This document shows, one piece after another, positions 38,717-47,356 of a DNA stretch of 64,000 nt. The translations under genes were made by a program, and so were the position numbers. The DNA is taken from positions 514,100-578,099 of the forward strand of contig NZ_LTAO01000023.1 of NCBI RefSeq assembly GCF_001590785.1, given 5' to 3'. The notes below the pieces were generated by a model, which was not told where the DNA came from, made no database searches, and worked only from the letters and a program-made list of their open reading frames with translations. Each line of letters starts with the position of its first letter. The first letter of the stretch is position 1. Source of the stretch: Alkalihalobacillus trypoxylicola. Lineage in GTDB: Bacteria > Bacillota > Bacilli > Bacillales > Bacillaceae_D.

Positions 38717-38764
38717 CAACTATATATTGTTTCTACTCTATTATTTTAACACAATATATAGTGA
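38717..38764 (-). promoter_or_regulatory. Two NrdR boxes of the nrd operon
   Basis: 38717-38732 (CAACTATATATTGTTT) and 38749-38764 (ACACAATATATAGTGA) both fit the NrdR box consensus acaCwAtATaTwgtgt. They start exactly 32 bp apart, about three helical turns, the spacing used for cooperative NrdR binding. The upstream box lies between the -35 and -10 of the operon promoter. NrdR represses class Ib reductase genes when dATP is high; nrdR itself is not in the window. Confidence 0.85.
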
Positions 38765-38772
38765 ATCGTAAA
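38743..38772 (-). promoter_or_regulatory. Probable SigA promoter of nrdHIEF-dut
   Basis: Minus-strand -35 TTTACG, 18-nt spacer, -10 TAAAAT. The NrdR box at 38749-38764 fills the spacer. Confidence 0.55.
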
Positions 38773-38952
38773 CAAATTAAATTCGACTTCTCTATTAATT
38801 TTTCTAGTTCTTTTTTAGCATTACCCTCTCTCATACCCTAACATTCACGAGTTAAAACCATAAAGATGAACCGTTTCCCAAATCATTTTTTTCTACCCGA
38901 TATTCCCTTTTAAAAGAGCCTTTATGAGCCATTATAAATGATTAATGTGAAC

Positions 38953-38985
38953 AAAAAAGACGACACCCTATTATATGGTATCGTC
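38953..38985 (-). terminator. Terminator of the M50-protease gene
   Basis: Minus-strand stem GACGATACC / GGTGTCGTC (one wobble) followed by TTTTTT. The rest of the 520-nt gap to nrdH (38548-39067) holds only the nrd promoter and AT-rich sequence. Confidence 0.8.
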
Positions 38986-39067
38986 CGTTTAAGGAAAAAT
39001 CCCTACTAATCTAGAAATAATTACTACGAATAATAACGAATCTACATTTTTATCTAGTAAACGATCA

Positions 39068-40168
39068 TCAGGCTTCCTTTACTGTGCTCTGACGGTCTTC
39101 CTTGAGACGCTTTTTACAGATATCAATAATCTCCTCTTCCAATAATGAATCTGCTTTATTTGGGTGCTGAGCTAGCAATTCGAGCGCCTCATTAAATAAC
39201 GTCATAGCTTTGTCGTAATCTTGATCGATTTTCCAAGCGTACATTGCCTTGATGCGGGCATGAGAGACCATCTTTATTTTTAAATTTGCCTTCACATCTT
39301 TTTGATTATATAAAGCAATTACTTTATCCCGTTCTTGGTCTAAAAATAAATGGATAAACAGCCATTCTTTTGCTACTTCCATTCTGTAAAAATTTTTAGC
39401 ATCAATTTTATCCCAAATATCATCGATTATCTCTTGAGCCGTTTGATAGTTTTTCTCTTCTAAAGCACACTGATAAGGAACAAGTAACGTCCAAATATGA
39501 AAGATATTCGAATAATCAACTGAAGCTGGCTTTTGAATCCATTCCTCCGGTAACTCAATAAATTTCGTTCCTACTGATGTTTCAGCATTTACCATGAGTT
39601 GATTATATAAGATATTTCGAATTTCAGGGTCTTTTTTAGCCTTGCTTAATGTACTTCCATCATTGAAAGAATAAGGGATAAGATTTACCATAGCCGTTAA
39701 AAGACCAGCTAATACAAAAGCCATCACATAAATAGAAGTCATGTCGAGTATAAGGGAAATGATTAGCACAATGAAGGCTATAATGATATTCATAAAGCCT
39801 CCACCTAATAAATACAGCTTAAATGGGAAATGACCATTTACCTTTTTTGGTGGAATCATTAAGCATTGGCCTAGCGTTCCGGGGATTGATAGTCTCTTGT
39901 ATTCTAGTTTGCCATTATTCTTCACCCACATATGGGAAAAGATACGAAAGGACAGCATTTTATAGCCACTGAGCTTACCGAAAACGAGGTGACCAAATTC
40001 GTGTATAGTAAGATGTAATAAGAACGATACGAAAAAGGCCACTATTACAAGTCCAAAATCGAACCAGGTTAAATCAGAATCGATTAGATAATTAGCTCCA
40101 AAAAAGCCAAACGCTGCTCCAAAAAGCAGCATAGTGACCGTAAATAGGATTGATTTAATGATTTTCAT
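39068..40168 (-). CDS. M50-family (site-2 protease-like) membrane metallopeptidase
   Basis: Membrane protein of 366 residues. Two N-terminal helices (about 6-28 and 38-58) lead into the zinc motif HEFGH (56-60), and two more helices precede NLIPYSFNDGS, which corresponds to the second zinc-binding NxxPxxxxDG motif of M50 peptidases. The C-terminal 180 residues are soluble and helical, resembling tetratricopeptide repeats (AMTLFNEALELLAQHP). Such proteins cleave membrane-embedded substrates; the substrate is unknown. ATG with AAAGGAAA upstream. It is the last gene of a four-gene minus-strand cluster of accessory character. Confidence 0.85.
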   Translation of the reverse strand: MKIIKSILFTVTMLLFGAAFGFFGANYLIDSDLTWFDFGLVIVAFFVSFLLHLTIHEFGHLVFGKLSGYKMLSFRIFSHMWVKNNGKLEYKRLSIPGTLGQCLMIPPKKVNGHFPFKLYLLGGGFMNIIIAFIVLIISLILDMTSIYVMAFVLAGLLTAMVNLIPYSFNDGSTLSKAKKDPEIRNILYNQLMVNAETSVGTKFIELPEEWIQKPASVDYSNIFHIWTLLVPYQCALEEKNYQTAQEIIDDIWDKIDAKNFYRMEVAKEWLFIHLFLDQERDKVIALYNQKDVKANLKIKMVSHARIKAMYAWKIDQDYDKAMTLFNEALELLAQHPNKADSLLEEEIIDICKKRLKEDRQSTVKEA

Positions 40169-40240
40169 GTTTAGTCTATTTCCTTTCTAAGATGAAGATG
40201 AGTATTTTTCTAATAGAAGAACTTCTCGCTAATCATTTTA

Positions 40241-41275
40241 TTAGTTTCCTTTAGCAAGGGACTCTATATGTTTTTCAATTTCTTTCATCATGACGAAAGC
40301 ACCGGAAGATTGATTAGAACAAACCGTCGATAGGATCGATTCTTTCGGATAATAAGCAGAATGAAAGCTGACTCCTGGATCATATCCCATTATATGATAT
40401 TTATGAACTTCAGAATTTTTCGTATTTATCCATGTTCCATACCCATAGTAGCTATTTTCTTTACCTGTTCCGATATAGGGATTCAATAGCTTGTTCGTGA
40501 ATTCCTCCTTTAATAATTGATGATTCAATAGCGCTTTCCAAATCTTGGACATATCATCAACTGTGACAAACGCTCCTCCATCTGAGCCACCTTTAACTGG
40601 TAAAGAATAGATATTTGTTTTCCATCCTCCATCAGGCGTATCAATATATCCTAATGCAATATGAGGAGGTAAACGGTCAAATTCAAAATAACCAGAATCT
40701 TTACAGCCTGCTACTTTAAAGATACATTGCTCAATATATTCGGAAAAAACGAAGCCTGAAGCCTCCTCAACAATTAATCCTAGGAGAATATAACCTGCAT
40801 TATTATAATGAAACCTTTCTCCAACCTTTGATTTCATTTTATTATTCTGAAAAAGAGGGAGGAAATCCTTTAACTCTCTTATTTGATACATAGGATACGT
40901 TTTCCATAATTCCTCGAAGTCATCCATAAGTTCTTCATCGAAATAATCAGGAATTCCTGATGTATGCGTTAAAAGATGATGAACGGTTATATTCTCAGGA
41001 AAATTAGGAAATGAAACATTTAAGCAATCTTTTAATGAAGATGTAAAGGAGAGCTTATTTTCTTGTACAAGCTGACAAATAGCAATAGCCGTAAATAATT
41101 TGCAGCCTGAAGCAATTCCATATTTGGTGAAATTATGATTATTTAATTGCTCGGAACGGTTAGCAAAACCATAGCTTTCTCTCATCCAATCCTCGTCTTC
41201 TTTTTGAACTAGAAGACTTCCAGAAAACTGAACTTCTTTCTGAAGTTTCATCATATCTTTCTTTAATAAATTCAT
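40241..41275 (-). CDS. Serine beta-lactamase-like hydrolase
   Basis: Penicillin-binding-protein-like serine hydrolase, 344 residues, class C beta-lactamase fold (Pfam Beta-lactamase). The nucleophile motif is SGCK at residues 56-59, the YxN-type motif is in FHYNNAGY, and a GSDGGAF segment may supply the third motif. No signal peptide is visible, so the protein is probably cytoplasmic and more likely an esterase or D-aminopeptidase than an antibiotic-resistance enzyme. Spaced 54-72 nt from its neighbours. Confidence 0.9.
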   Translation of the reverse strand: MNLLKKDMMKLQKEVQFSGSLLVQKEDEDWMRESYGFANRSEQLNNHNFTKYGIASGCKLFTAIAICQLVQENKLSFTSSLKDCLNVSFPNFPENITVHHLLTHTSGIPDYFDEELMDDFEELWKTYPMYQIRELKDFLPLFQNNKMKSKVGERFHYNNAGYILLGLIVEEASGFVFSEYIEQCIFKVAGCKDSGYFEFDRLPPHIALGYIDTPDGGWKTNIYSLPVKGGSDGGAFVTVDDMSKIWKALLNHQLLKEEFTNKLLNPYIGTGKENSYYGYGTWINTKNSEVHKYHIMGYDPGVSFHSAYYPKESILSTVCSNQSSGAFVMMKEIEKHIESLAKGN

Positions 41276-41329
41276 CGTTGATTTTGCTCCTTGCTTTAAA
41301 AGTCATTGAACTCTGCTATGTCTCATTCA

Positions 41330-41881
41330 TTACCGTTGAGACGCTAGCCACTCACTTCTTAAAATCCCCATTTTAATCGCATCATAGTACTCACCATTCA
41401 CTATTCTAGCCTCTCTTATTCTGGCTTCTTCTTTCATTCCTATTTTGTTGGCAACAGCAAGCATTCTTTTATTACCAGACCAACTAGACATCCCTATTCT
41501 ATGTAAATGAGTATTTGTGAAAAGGTAGTTGATCCATAATTGATAAGATTCTGTGCCATAGCCTCCATTCCAGTAATCACTATCATAAATAACAATACCT
41601 GTTTCAAGCCAGTTCGTATTTCGATCGACCCAATAACAGCTAACATAACCAACTACTTTATTATTACATTTAATGACTAGTGAGGACGGAACTCCTGGTA
41701 ACACTTCCTCTCTCCAGCTTTCTAAATATTTCTCCTTCGATACTTTCTCTTCTGGGATGTAAGGAGCATTCCACTTTTTTGCCTCTTGTTTTTTCTCTTC
41801 AAATTTCCAAAAATAGAGTTCATGGACATCACGATCGGATGCCTTCATTAATAATACTTTATCCCCAGCTATATTAATCAC
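41330..41881 (-). CDS. GNAT-family N-acetyltransferase
   Basis: Acetyl-CoA-dependent acetyltransferase of 183 residues. The acetyl-CoA-binding region is IVIYDSDYWNGGYGTESYQL, where GGYGTE is the pyrophosphate-binding signature, followed by HRIGMSSWSGNKRMLAVANKIGM, typical of RimJ/RimL-like enzymes that modify small molecules or protein N-termini. GTG start 6 nt after GGAGG. Substrate cannot be told from sequence. Confidence 0.9.
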   Translation of the reverse strand: MINIAGDKVLLMKASDRDVHELYFWKFEEKKQEAKKWNAPYIPEEKVSKEKYLESWREEVLPGVPSSLVIKCNNKVVGYVSCYWVDRNTNWLETGIVIYDSDYWNGGYGTESYQLWINYLFTNTHLHRIGMSSWSGNKRMLAVANKIGMKEEARIREARIVNGEYYDAIKMGILRSEWLASQR

Positions 41882-41932
41882 AAAAAACCTCCATATATAT
41901 AAACCTTACTAATATTCACAGCGTTAGCTTAT

Positions 41933-42589
41933 TTAAGTACCTAATAACAACTCTTTTAATTCAAATACGCTATCTACCATAAATGTTGGTTCCTCTGTTG
42001 CTAACTCGTTATATGAACCATATCCATAGGTCACAGCAATAGAATCTATTCCACAAAATTTGGCACCAATCATATCATGCTTCCGATCACCTATCATCAC
42101 AAAATCTCTAAGTCGTTGCTTTTCATATCTATTCATAATATATTGTATAATTTCACTCTTTGATGTTCGAGTTCCATCTAATTGGCTTCCTACAATTAGG
42201 TCAAAATGTTGTTTAATGTTAAAATACTCTACTATTTGTTTAGCAAATACAGTTGGCTTAGAAGTCGCTACAACCAATATAAAACCCTGTTTTACAAGCT
42301 CCCTTAACAATTTATCAATGTTTGGATATAAATCATTTTCAAACATTCCCACCTTCTTAAATCTCTCCCTATATCTTTCAATAGCTTTATTTGTTTGCCT
42401 CTCATCAAATCCATAATATTCCTTAAAAGATTCTTGCAAGGGTGGTCCAATAAAGGAATCAAGTTTATGAAGGTCTTCCTCTACTATATTCATATATTCC
42501 AATGCATATTGAACAGATTTTGTAATCCCTTCTTTAGGGTCTGAAAGAGTTCCATCTAAATCGAACAGGATCACTTTATATTTATTCAT
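41933..42589 (-). CDS. HAD-superfamily phosphatase
   Basis: Haloacid dehalogenase-like phosphatase of 218 residues, phosphoglycolate-phosphatase/PpaX type. Motif I is DLDGTLSD (D10 and D12), motif II is VVATSK, and motif III/IV is MIGDRKHDMIGA; the helical cap is inserted after motif I (class C1). ATG with AAGGGGTG upstream. It starts the four-gene accessory cluster next to rpsR. Natural substrate unknown. Confidence 0.9.
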   Translation of the reverse strand: MNKYKVILFDLDGTLSDPKEGITKSVQYALEYMNIVEEDLHKLDSFIGPPLQESFKEYYGFDERQTNKAIERYRERFKKVGMFENDLYPNIDKLLRELVKQGFILVVATSKPTVFAKQIVEYFNIKQHFDLIVGSQLDGTRTSKSEIIQYIMNRYEKQRLRDFVMIGDRKHDMIGAKFCGIDSIAVTYGYGSYNELATEEPTFMVDSVFELKELLLGT

Positions 42590-42750
42590 ATAAACACCCC
42601 TTTTTTCCTCTACCCAATCATTTTAACATACTAATAAATTCCAAAATACTTCAATCAATATTAATCAGATTATGCTCATCTCTAAATATTCAATGACCTA
42701 AAATGACATACTCCCTTACTATCTATTCAAATCTCCCTTATAGGTCAATA

Positions 42751-42786
42751 AAAAGGCATGTTAGAGAATACACTCTAACATGCCTT
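42751..42786 (-). terminator. rpsF-ssb-rpsR operon terminator
   Basis: Perfect 14-bp stem AAGGCATGTTAGAG with a 6-nt loop followed by TTTTT-rich sequence on the minus strand, 12 nt past rpsR. It marks the right boundary of the accessory segment. Confidence 0.9.
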
Positions 42787-42797
42787 AGATGTTAATA

Positions 42798-43031
42798 TTA
42801 GTTCACATCATTAACATATGGTAATAAAGCGATTTGACGAGAACGCTTAATTGCGATAGTTAATTGACGTTGATATTTAGCTGACGTTCCAGTTACACGA
42901 CGAGGTAAAATTTTACCACGCTCTGAGATGAAACGTTTTAATAAGTCAATATCTTTGTAATCGATATGCGTAATTTTGTTTACTGTGAAGAAACAAACTT
43001 TACGGCGCTTTGGACGACCACGACGAGCCAT
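42798..43031 (-). CDS. rpsR: 30S ribosomal protein bS18
   Basis: Small-subunit protein of 77 residues that binds S6 and 16S rRNA on the platform. The core segment [20 protein letters not shown] and the basic ends RRGRPKRRK and [11 protein letters not shown] are typical. ATG with AAAGGAG upstream. Last gene of the rpsF-ssb-rpsR operon. The N-terminal Cys zinc motif found in some bacteria is absent. Confidence 0.98.
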   Translation of the reverse strand: MARRGRPKRRKVCFFTVNKITHIDYKDIDLLKRFISERGKILPRRVTGTSAKYQRQLTIAIKRSRQIALLPYVNDVN

Positions 43032-43091
43032 TTTGCAGCACTCCTTTCTTCTTTTTATCTATTTTCCGTTTTTATTCATAGAGGTTTTGGG

Positions 43092-43589
43092 TTAAAACGG
43101 TAAATCATCATCTGATATATCAATAGGTTTTCCATCATTAGAAAATGGATCATCATTAAATCCACCAGATTGACGATTTGACTGCTGATTTCTTTGATTA
43201 GCAAAGTCATTACCCGCAGGTGCACCATAGAAATCCTGATTTCCTTGTCCTTGACCACTTTGGTTTGACCCTCGTGGCTCTAGGAATTGTACACTCTCTG
43301 CTACTATTTCTGTAATAAAGACACGACGGCCTTCATTATTATCATAGCTTCTCGTTTGGACTCTTCCATCAACACCAGCTAAGCTTCCTTTTTTTAAATA
43401 ATTAGCTACATTTTCAGCTTGTTTACGCCAAATAACACAATTAATAAAGTCAGCTTCTCTTTCACCTTGTTGATTGGAAAATGCACGGTTCACTGCAAGT
43501 GTAAAGTTCGCAACCGCTACTCCGTTAGGTGTATAACGTAATTCTGGATCTTTTGTTAGGCGACCTACTAATACGACACGATTCAGCAT
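43092..43589 (-). CDS. ssb: Single-stranded DNA-binding protein SsbA
   Basis: Essential tetrameric SSB of 165 residues, protecting ssDNA at forks and recruiting repair proteins. OB fold at residues 1-105 ([20 protein letters not shown]), a Gln/Asn/Gly-rich disordered linker, and the acidic protein-interaction tip DISDDDLPF at the C-terminus. ATG with GGAGGGG upstream. Between rpsF and rpsR as in all Bacillaceae. Confidence 0.98.
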   Translation of the reverse strand: MLNRVVLVGRLTKDPELRYTPNGVAVANFTLAVNRAFSNQQGEREADFINCVIWRKQAENVANYLKKGSLAGVDGRVQTRSYDNNEGRRVFITEIVAESVQFLEPRGSNQSGQGQGNQDFYGAPAGNDFANQRNQQSNRQSGGFNDDPFSNDGKPIDISDDDLPF

Positions 43590-43617
43590 CCGTACCCCTC
43601 CTCTTTAAAAATATCTA

Positions 43618-43905
43618 TTACTGTTCGTCTTTTGTAACTAGGACACGAATAATGTTGTCGTTGATTTTCACAAGACGGTTAAATTCGTTAATCGCTTCAG
43701 AGTTAGCAGCAACGTTTAATAATACATAGAAACCTTCACGATAATCGTTGATTTCGTATGCTAAACGACGTTTACCCATCTCTTCAACCTTTTCGATTTC
43801 AGCACCATTTGATGTTAATACACCATTAAAGCGTTCGATAAGCTCTTTGTTTGCTGATTCTTCTAGGTTTGGAGCGATAATGTACATGATTTCGTACTTA
43901 CGCAT
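43618..43905 (-). CDS. rpsF: 30S ribosomal protein bS6
   Basis: Small-subunit protein of 95 residues, partner of bS18. Begins [13 protein letters not shown], the family N-terminus. I choose the ATG because AGGAGG lies 8 nt upstream; the in-frame GTG three codons earlier overlaps that ribosome site. First gene of the rpsF-ssb-rpsR operon; see the leader and promoter entries. Confidence 0.98.
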   Translation of the reverse strand: MRKYEIMYIIAPNLEESANKELIERFNGVLTSNGAEIEKVEEMGKRRLAYEINDYREGFYVLLNVAANSEAINEFNRLVKINDNIIRVLVTKDEQ

Positions 43906-43985
43906 TCCGGACACCTCCTTTTGGTCTAAGCGGCTCCTCTAGGGAGCAAGGAGCAAAAACAACCTTATAGTCATTTTACTCGCAT
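43906..43985 (-). promoter_or_regulatory. Candidate S6:S18 autoregulatory leader of rpsF
   Basis: The 80-nt leader can fold a hairpin GCTCC-CTAGA-GGAGC immediately followed by CCG, the trinucleotide recognised by the S6:S18 complex in known leaders; downstream GACC and GGTGTC could pair across the ribosome site. Fits a feedback element by position and by the CCG, but I could not model it fully. Confidence 0.4.
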
Positions 43986-43991
43986 TATTAG

Positions 43992-44020
43992 AGTATATCA
44001 GATTCACTTGTCCTAATCAA
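43992..44020 (-). promoter_or_regulatory. SigA promoter of rpsF-ssb-rpsR
   Basis: Minus-strand -35 TTGATT, 17-nt spacer, -10 TATACT, just upstream of the leader. Confidence 0.75.
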
Positions 44021-44037
44021 GAACTTACGTGTTCATT

Positions 44038-45138
44038 TTATACATTAAATCGGAAATGAATGACATCTCCATCTTGAACGACATAATCCTTACCTTCAAG
44101 ACGAACCTTTCCTTTTTCTTTTGCATTTGCCATTGAACCCGCATCGATTAAATCATCATAGGAAACAATCTCAGCACGAATAAATCCACGTTCAAAGTCT
44201 GAATGAATAATTCCAGCTGCCTGTGGAGCCTTTGTACCCTTTCGATAGGTCCATGCTCTAACTTCTTGCACACCAGCGGTAAAATAGGTTTGTAGGCCAA
44301 GTAAATGATAAGCAGCTCGAATCAACTGATCTAAGCCTGATTCTGAGATTCCTAATTCCTCTAGGAACATTTGCTTTTCATCGCCCTCTAGCTCTGCAAT
44401 TTCCGATTCTATTTTTGCACAGACAACAATGACCTCACTATTTTCGCTTGTGGCAAATTCCTTTACCTTCTGCACATATTCATTATCTCCATCCGATAAT
44501 AAATCCTCTTCACTAACGTTAGCCACATATAGAACGGGCTTACTCGTTAGTAAATGGAGCTGTTTCACAATCTTCAGCTGTTCCTCAGAAAAATCGATGC
44601 TACGAGCTGACTGCTCTGCTTCAAAGGCTTGTTGTAGCATTTCTAGTACTTCTAGCTCAGCAACCGCCTCTTTATCTTTTGTTTTAGCAAGCTTTGCTAC
44701 TCTAGTAATTCTTTTCTCTACACTTTCAAGGTCTGCTAAGATTAATTCTAAATTGATTACTTCTATATCACGGATAGGATTAACACTGCCTGATACATGA
44801 GTAATATTCTCATCAGCAAAGCATCGAACTACATGTGAGATTGCATCTACTTGGCGAATGTGAGATAAGAATTTGTTCCCTAATCCCTCACCCTTACTAG
44901 CTCCTTCTACAATTCCTGCAATATCCGTAAATTCAAAGGCAGTTGGAATCGTTTTTTTAGGAACGACTAACTCTGTTAATTTTTGTAATCTTTCATCTGG
45001 TACTTCTACAATTCCTACATTAGGATCAATTGTACAGAATGGATAGTTCGCTGATTCTGCTCCTGCTTGTGTAATAGCATTAAATAAAGTTGATTTTCCA
45101 ACGTTTGGAAGACCTACTATTCCTGTCGTTAAAGCCAT
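44038..45138 (-). CDS. ychF: Redox-regulated ATPase/GTPase YchF
   Basis: Obg-family translation-associated P-loop nucleotidase of 366 residues that prefers ATP and binds ribosomes. G1 motif GLPNVGKST (8-16), G3 in DIAGIVEGASKGEGLGNKF, a coiled-coil insertion (about 130-200) and a C-terminal TGS domain ending in VQDGDVIHFRFNV. The usual G4 NKxD is replaced by YVANVSEED, as expected for the ATP-preferring YchF branch. Upstream of rpsF as in B. subtilis (yyaF). Confidence 0.97.
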   Translation of the reverse strand: MALTTGIVGLPNVGKSTLFNAITQAGAESANYPFCTIDPNVGIVEVPDERLQKLTELVVPKKTIPTAFEFTDIAGIVEGASKGEGLGNKFLSHIRQVDAISHVVRCFADENITHVSGSVNPIRDIEVINLELILADLESVEKRITRVAKLAKTKDKEAVAELEVLEMLQQAFEAEQSARSIDFSEEQLKIVKQLHLLTSKPVLYVANVSEEDLLSDGDNEYVQKVKEFATSENSEVIVVCAKIESEIAELEGDEKQMFLEELGISESGLDQLIRAAYHLLGLQTYFTAGVQEVRAWTYRKGTKAPQAAGIIHSDFERGFIRAEIVSYDDLIDAGSMANAKEKGKVRLEGKDYVVQDGDVIHFRFNV

Positions 45139-45235
45139 TGTCTTCGTTCACTTCCTTTTTTTATCTATCATTTCTCTTTCCGAGCTTATCTTATTTCATC
45201 TTTTTTATTATAGAGTTCGTCCAACAAAAAAACAA

Positions 45236-45263
45236 GACAGATTGAGGGTTGACTCGATCTGTC
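45236..45263. terminator. Terminator between ychF and the DUF951 gene
   Basis: Stem GACAGATTGAG / CTCGATCTGTC with a 6-nt loop. A T-rich run follows on both strands. On the minus strand it lies at the end of the DUF951 gene. Confidence 0.65.
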
Positions 45264-45266
45264 CAT

Positions 45267-45467
45267 TTATTTTTCCGCTGAAGATTCCAATACTTTTTTT
45301 ATTTTTTTGCCAAATTCTTTCCTAGGAAGCATAACACTGTGCTGACATCCAAGGCATTTAATTCGAACGTCCATACCCATTCGAATAATTTTCCAACGAT
45401 TTTCGCCGCACGGGTGTTGTTTTTTCATTTCGACAACGTCATGCAATGCAAACTCCTTCTCAGCCAA
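45267..45467 (-). CDS. yyzM: DUF951 zinc-ribbon-like small protein (YyzM)
   Basis: Conserved 66-residue protein of unknown function next to ychF. The family core is HPCGENRWKIIRMGMDVRIKC then GC, with a Cys pattern suggesting a small metal-binding or nucleic-acid-binding domain. I start at TTG 45467 (MAEKEFALHDVV), which matches the family N-terminus and has AAAGGGG 8 nt upstream; another in-frame TTG six codons earlier (45485) is a possible alternative. Confidence 0.88.
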   Translation of the reverse strand: MAEKEFALHDVVEMKKQHPCGENRWKIIRMGMDVRIKCLGCQHSVMLPRKEFGKKIKKVLESSAEK

Positions 45468-45503
45468 CCGTTTCGCCCCTTTCAAAAACTATCATCCTCT
45501 TAT

Positions 45504-45531
45504 ATTATACACGAAAAAAGCAGATAGTAAA
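45504..45531 (-). promoter_or_regulatory. Promoter of yyzM
   Basis: Minus-strand -35 TTTACT, 16-nt spacer, perfect -10 TATAAT. Confidence 0.6.
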
Positions 45532-45535
45532 AAGG

Positions 45536-46570
45536 TTAGTGATTGATTTTATCTCTAATCGAACGATGATTTAAAATTGGATATAATAATATAGAAGCTA
45601 AAAGATAAAGGTTTAAAACTCCGTAGAGTGGATATAAGATACTTATTAAGGTTGAGAAGCCAAACATCGTTAACGGTGCCATAACCGCTACTAAAAATAA
45701 AGCTAGCAGCCATGAAGGAGATTGTACACTTTCTTTAATCCTTGAGATTAATCCAAAGACACCAGAGGCAGCTGTTGTATAGATGGCTACTGTTAATAAG
45801 CCACTCATTACTAGCACCATATAATAAGGATAATGGGTCATAATCGCAAACAAAGGAATTTCATATAAGACGAGTTCATTGGCGACTTCAACTAATGATT
45901 CATTATAAAAAAACGAAACGAGTCCTAAAATAAGCCCACTACCAATACTAGCAATCCAGATTTCTCCTTTATGAATAATCTTTTGTCCAACTGCTCCTAT
46001 TACCGATACGAGTGGCAGTATATTCAAGGCTGTAAATGTGAGGGCTGATGGCCAATTACTTTGACCATCACTTATATTTTTAATCGGAAAACCATGTAGG
46101 GACTGAAATGCAAATAATACGCCTAATAAGGTGATAATGAGAATAGGTGTGATGAGTGCATGAATGGTTGTAATCCCCTTTACGTCCCAAATGAATAGGA
46201 TTACGACAAAAAAGGCAATCAGAATAACCCCTGCCCAAAAAGGCAAATGAATGACCTCGAGGGTAGCTCCCCCACCTGCAAGCATAATAACGGTTGTTGA
46301 AAATAGATATAGAATAATCATCAAATCATACAATTTTGAGATTCTTTTTCCTAACAGCAAATGTAAAACAGGAAGGTAATGGACTGATTGAAACTGATGA
46401 CTAATATTCATAATAACGTAGCAGCTAATCATAAATAAAACTGAAAACAATAAGATAGCTAGTCCGCTTTCAACACCAAAAAATTCCCAAATTTCACGAC
46501 CAGAAGCATAGCCTGCTCCAATCATCGTTCCTATAATTAAAAACATCCATAGTAATCCGTTTCTCCACAT
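45536..46570 (-). CDS. YkvI-family polytopic membrane protein
   Basis: Membrane protein of 344 residues with about ten helices. The N-terminal GTMIGAGYASGREIWEFFG is the family hallmark and resembles the unwound helix 1 of LeuT-fold amino-acid transporters; function is unknown, possibly a sodium-coupled solute carrier. ATG with GAGAGGAG upstream. It lies 50 nt before yyzM and is divergent from yyaC. Confidence 0.85.
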   Translation of the reverse strand: MWRNGLLWMFLIIGTMIGAGYASGREIWEFFGVESGLAILLFSVLFMISCYVIMNISHQFQSVHYLPVLHLLLGKRISKLYDLMIILYLFSTTVIMLAGGGATLEVIHLPFWAGVILIAFFVVILFIWDVKGITTIHALITPILIITLLGVLFAFQSLHGFPIKNISDGQSNWPSALTFTALNILPLVSVIGAVGQKIIHKGEIWIASIGSGLILGLVSFFYNESLVEVANELVLYEIPLFAIMTHYPYYMVLVMSGLLTVAIYTTAASGVFGLISRIKESVQSPSWLLALFLVAVMAPLTMFGFSTLISILYPLYGVLNLYLLASILLYPILNHRSIRDKINH

Positions 46571-46611
46571 ACTGTTTCTCCTCTCACCTCATAACTTTTC
46601 TATTTCTATAT

Positions 46612-46641
46612 GTATAGAACAGAAAAGATATCCGTATACTG
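46612..46641 (+). promoter_or_regulatory. Candidate forespore (SigF/SigG) promoter of yyaC
   Basis: GTATA at 46612-46616 and TATACTG at 46635-46641, 18 nt apart, resemble the SigG consensus GHATR-N18-CATNHTA (5 of 7 in the -10). Forespore control of yyaC is known in B. subtilis. Confidence 0.4.
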
Positions 46642-46669
46642 TTACTACTATGGCGAAGGAGTCAAAAAT

Positions 46670-47338
46670 ATGAGTACAAACCATTGGTTTAACAAAAAAT
46701 TGAATTCTTTTCGAATGCATATGGATTCAGATGAGCTTTATCCCGAATTTCTCAACGTATTGTTATCGTTCATTGAGAACCAAACAAAAAAGCCTTTAGT
46801 CATCGTATGTATTGGTACAGATCGTTCAACTGGTGATTCATTAGGACCACTTATTGGTTCAAAACTTGAATCTGCTAAACTAAAAAACTTTGATGTTTTT
46901 GGTACTTTAAAAGATCCTGTGCACGCTGTGAATATGAAAGAAAAGATGGATATCATTATGAGAAAATATGAAGAACCGTTTATTATTGCGATTGATGCAT
47001 GCCTTGGAAAGATGAAGAATGTTGGAGAAATTACAATTAGTGATGGCCCTGTTAGGCCAGGAGCAGCGGTTAAAAAGGATTTACCATCTATTGGAGATAT
47101 TCATATGACTGGCATTGTCAATATCGGAGGAATGATGGAATATTTTGTATTGCAAAATACGAGATTATTTACAGTTATGTCGATGGCAGATATGATAGCA
47201 AAGCTTTTGATAGAGGCTGATCAATGGATTGAGCAATCAGTATTACCATCTTATTCGAACACCTCTATCACGACTCATAAACAAGAAAAACGGTTGACGA
47301 GTGCTTTTCACTTTTTCAAGTCAGAAAAATTAAAATAA
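46670..47338 (+). CDS. yyaC: Spore protease YyaC (DUF1256)
   Basis: GPR-like peptidase-fold protein of 222 residues (DUF1256/YyaC), made in the forespore. The conserved core is IVCIGTDRSTGDSLGPLIG, then FIIAIDACLG with the acidic residue, and GDIHMTGIVNIGG, as in germination proteases and hydrogenase maturases. I start at ATG 46670 because GAAGGAG lies 8 nt upstream; the frame extends 20 codons further without a ribosome site. It sits alone on the plus strand among minus-strand genes. Confidence 0.93.
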   Translation: MSTNHWFNKKLNSFRMHMDSDELYPEFLNVLLSFIENQTKKPLVIVCIGTDRSTGDSLGPLIGSKLESAKLKNFDVFGTLKDPVHAVNMKEKMDIIMRKYEEPFIIAIDACLGKMKNVGEITISDGPVRPGAAVKKDLPSIGDIHMTGIVNIGGMMEYFVLQNTRLFTVMSMADMIAKLLIEADQWIEQSVLPSYSNTSITTHKQEKRLTSAFHFFKSEKLK

Positions 47339-47356
47339 CTCCATTTTATAATTCAT

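Noticed and set aside
41933-42589. HAD phosphatase considered as PpaX of the origin region
   Set aside because: Motifs fit, but there is no hprK/lgt neighbour and the location is within the accessory cluster, so no specific name is justified.
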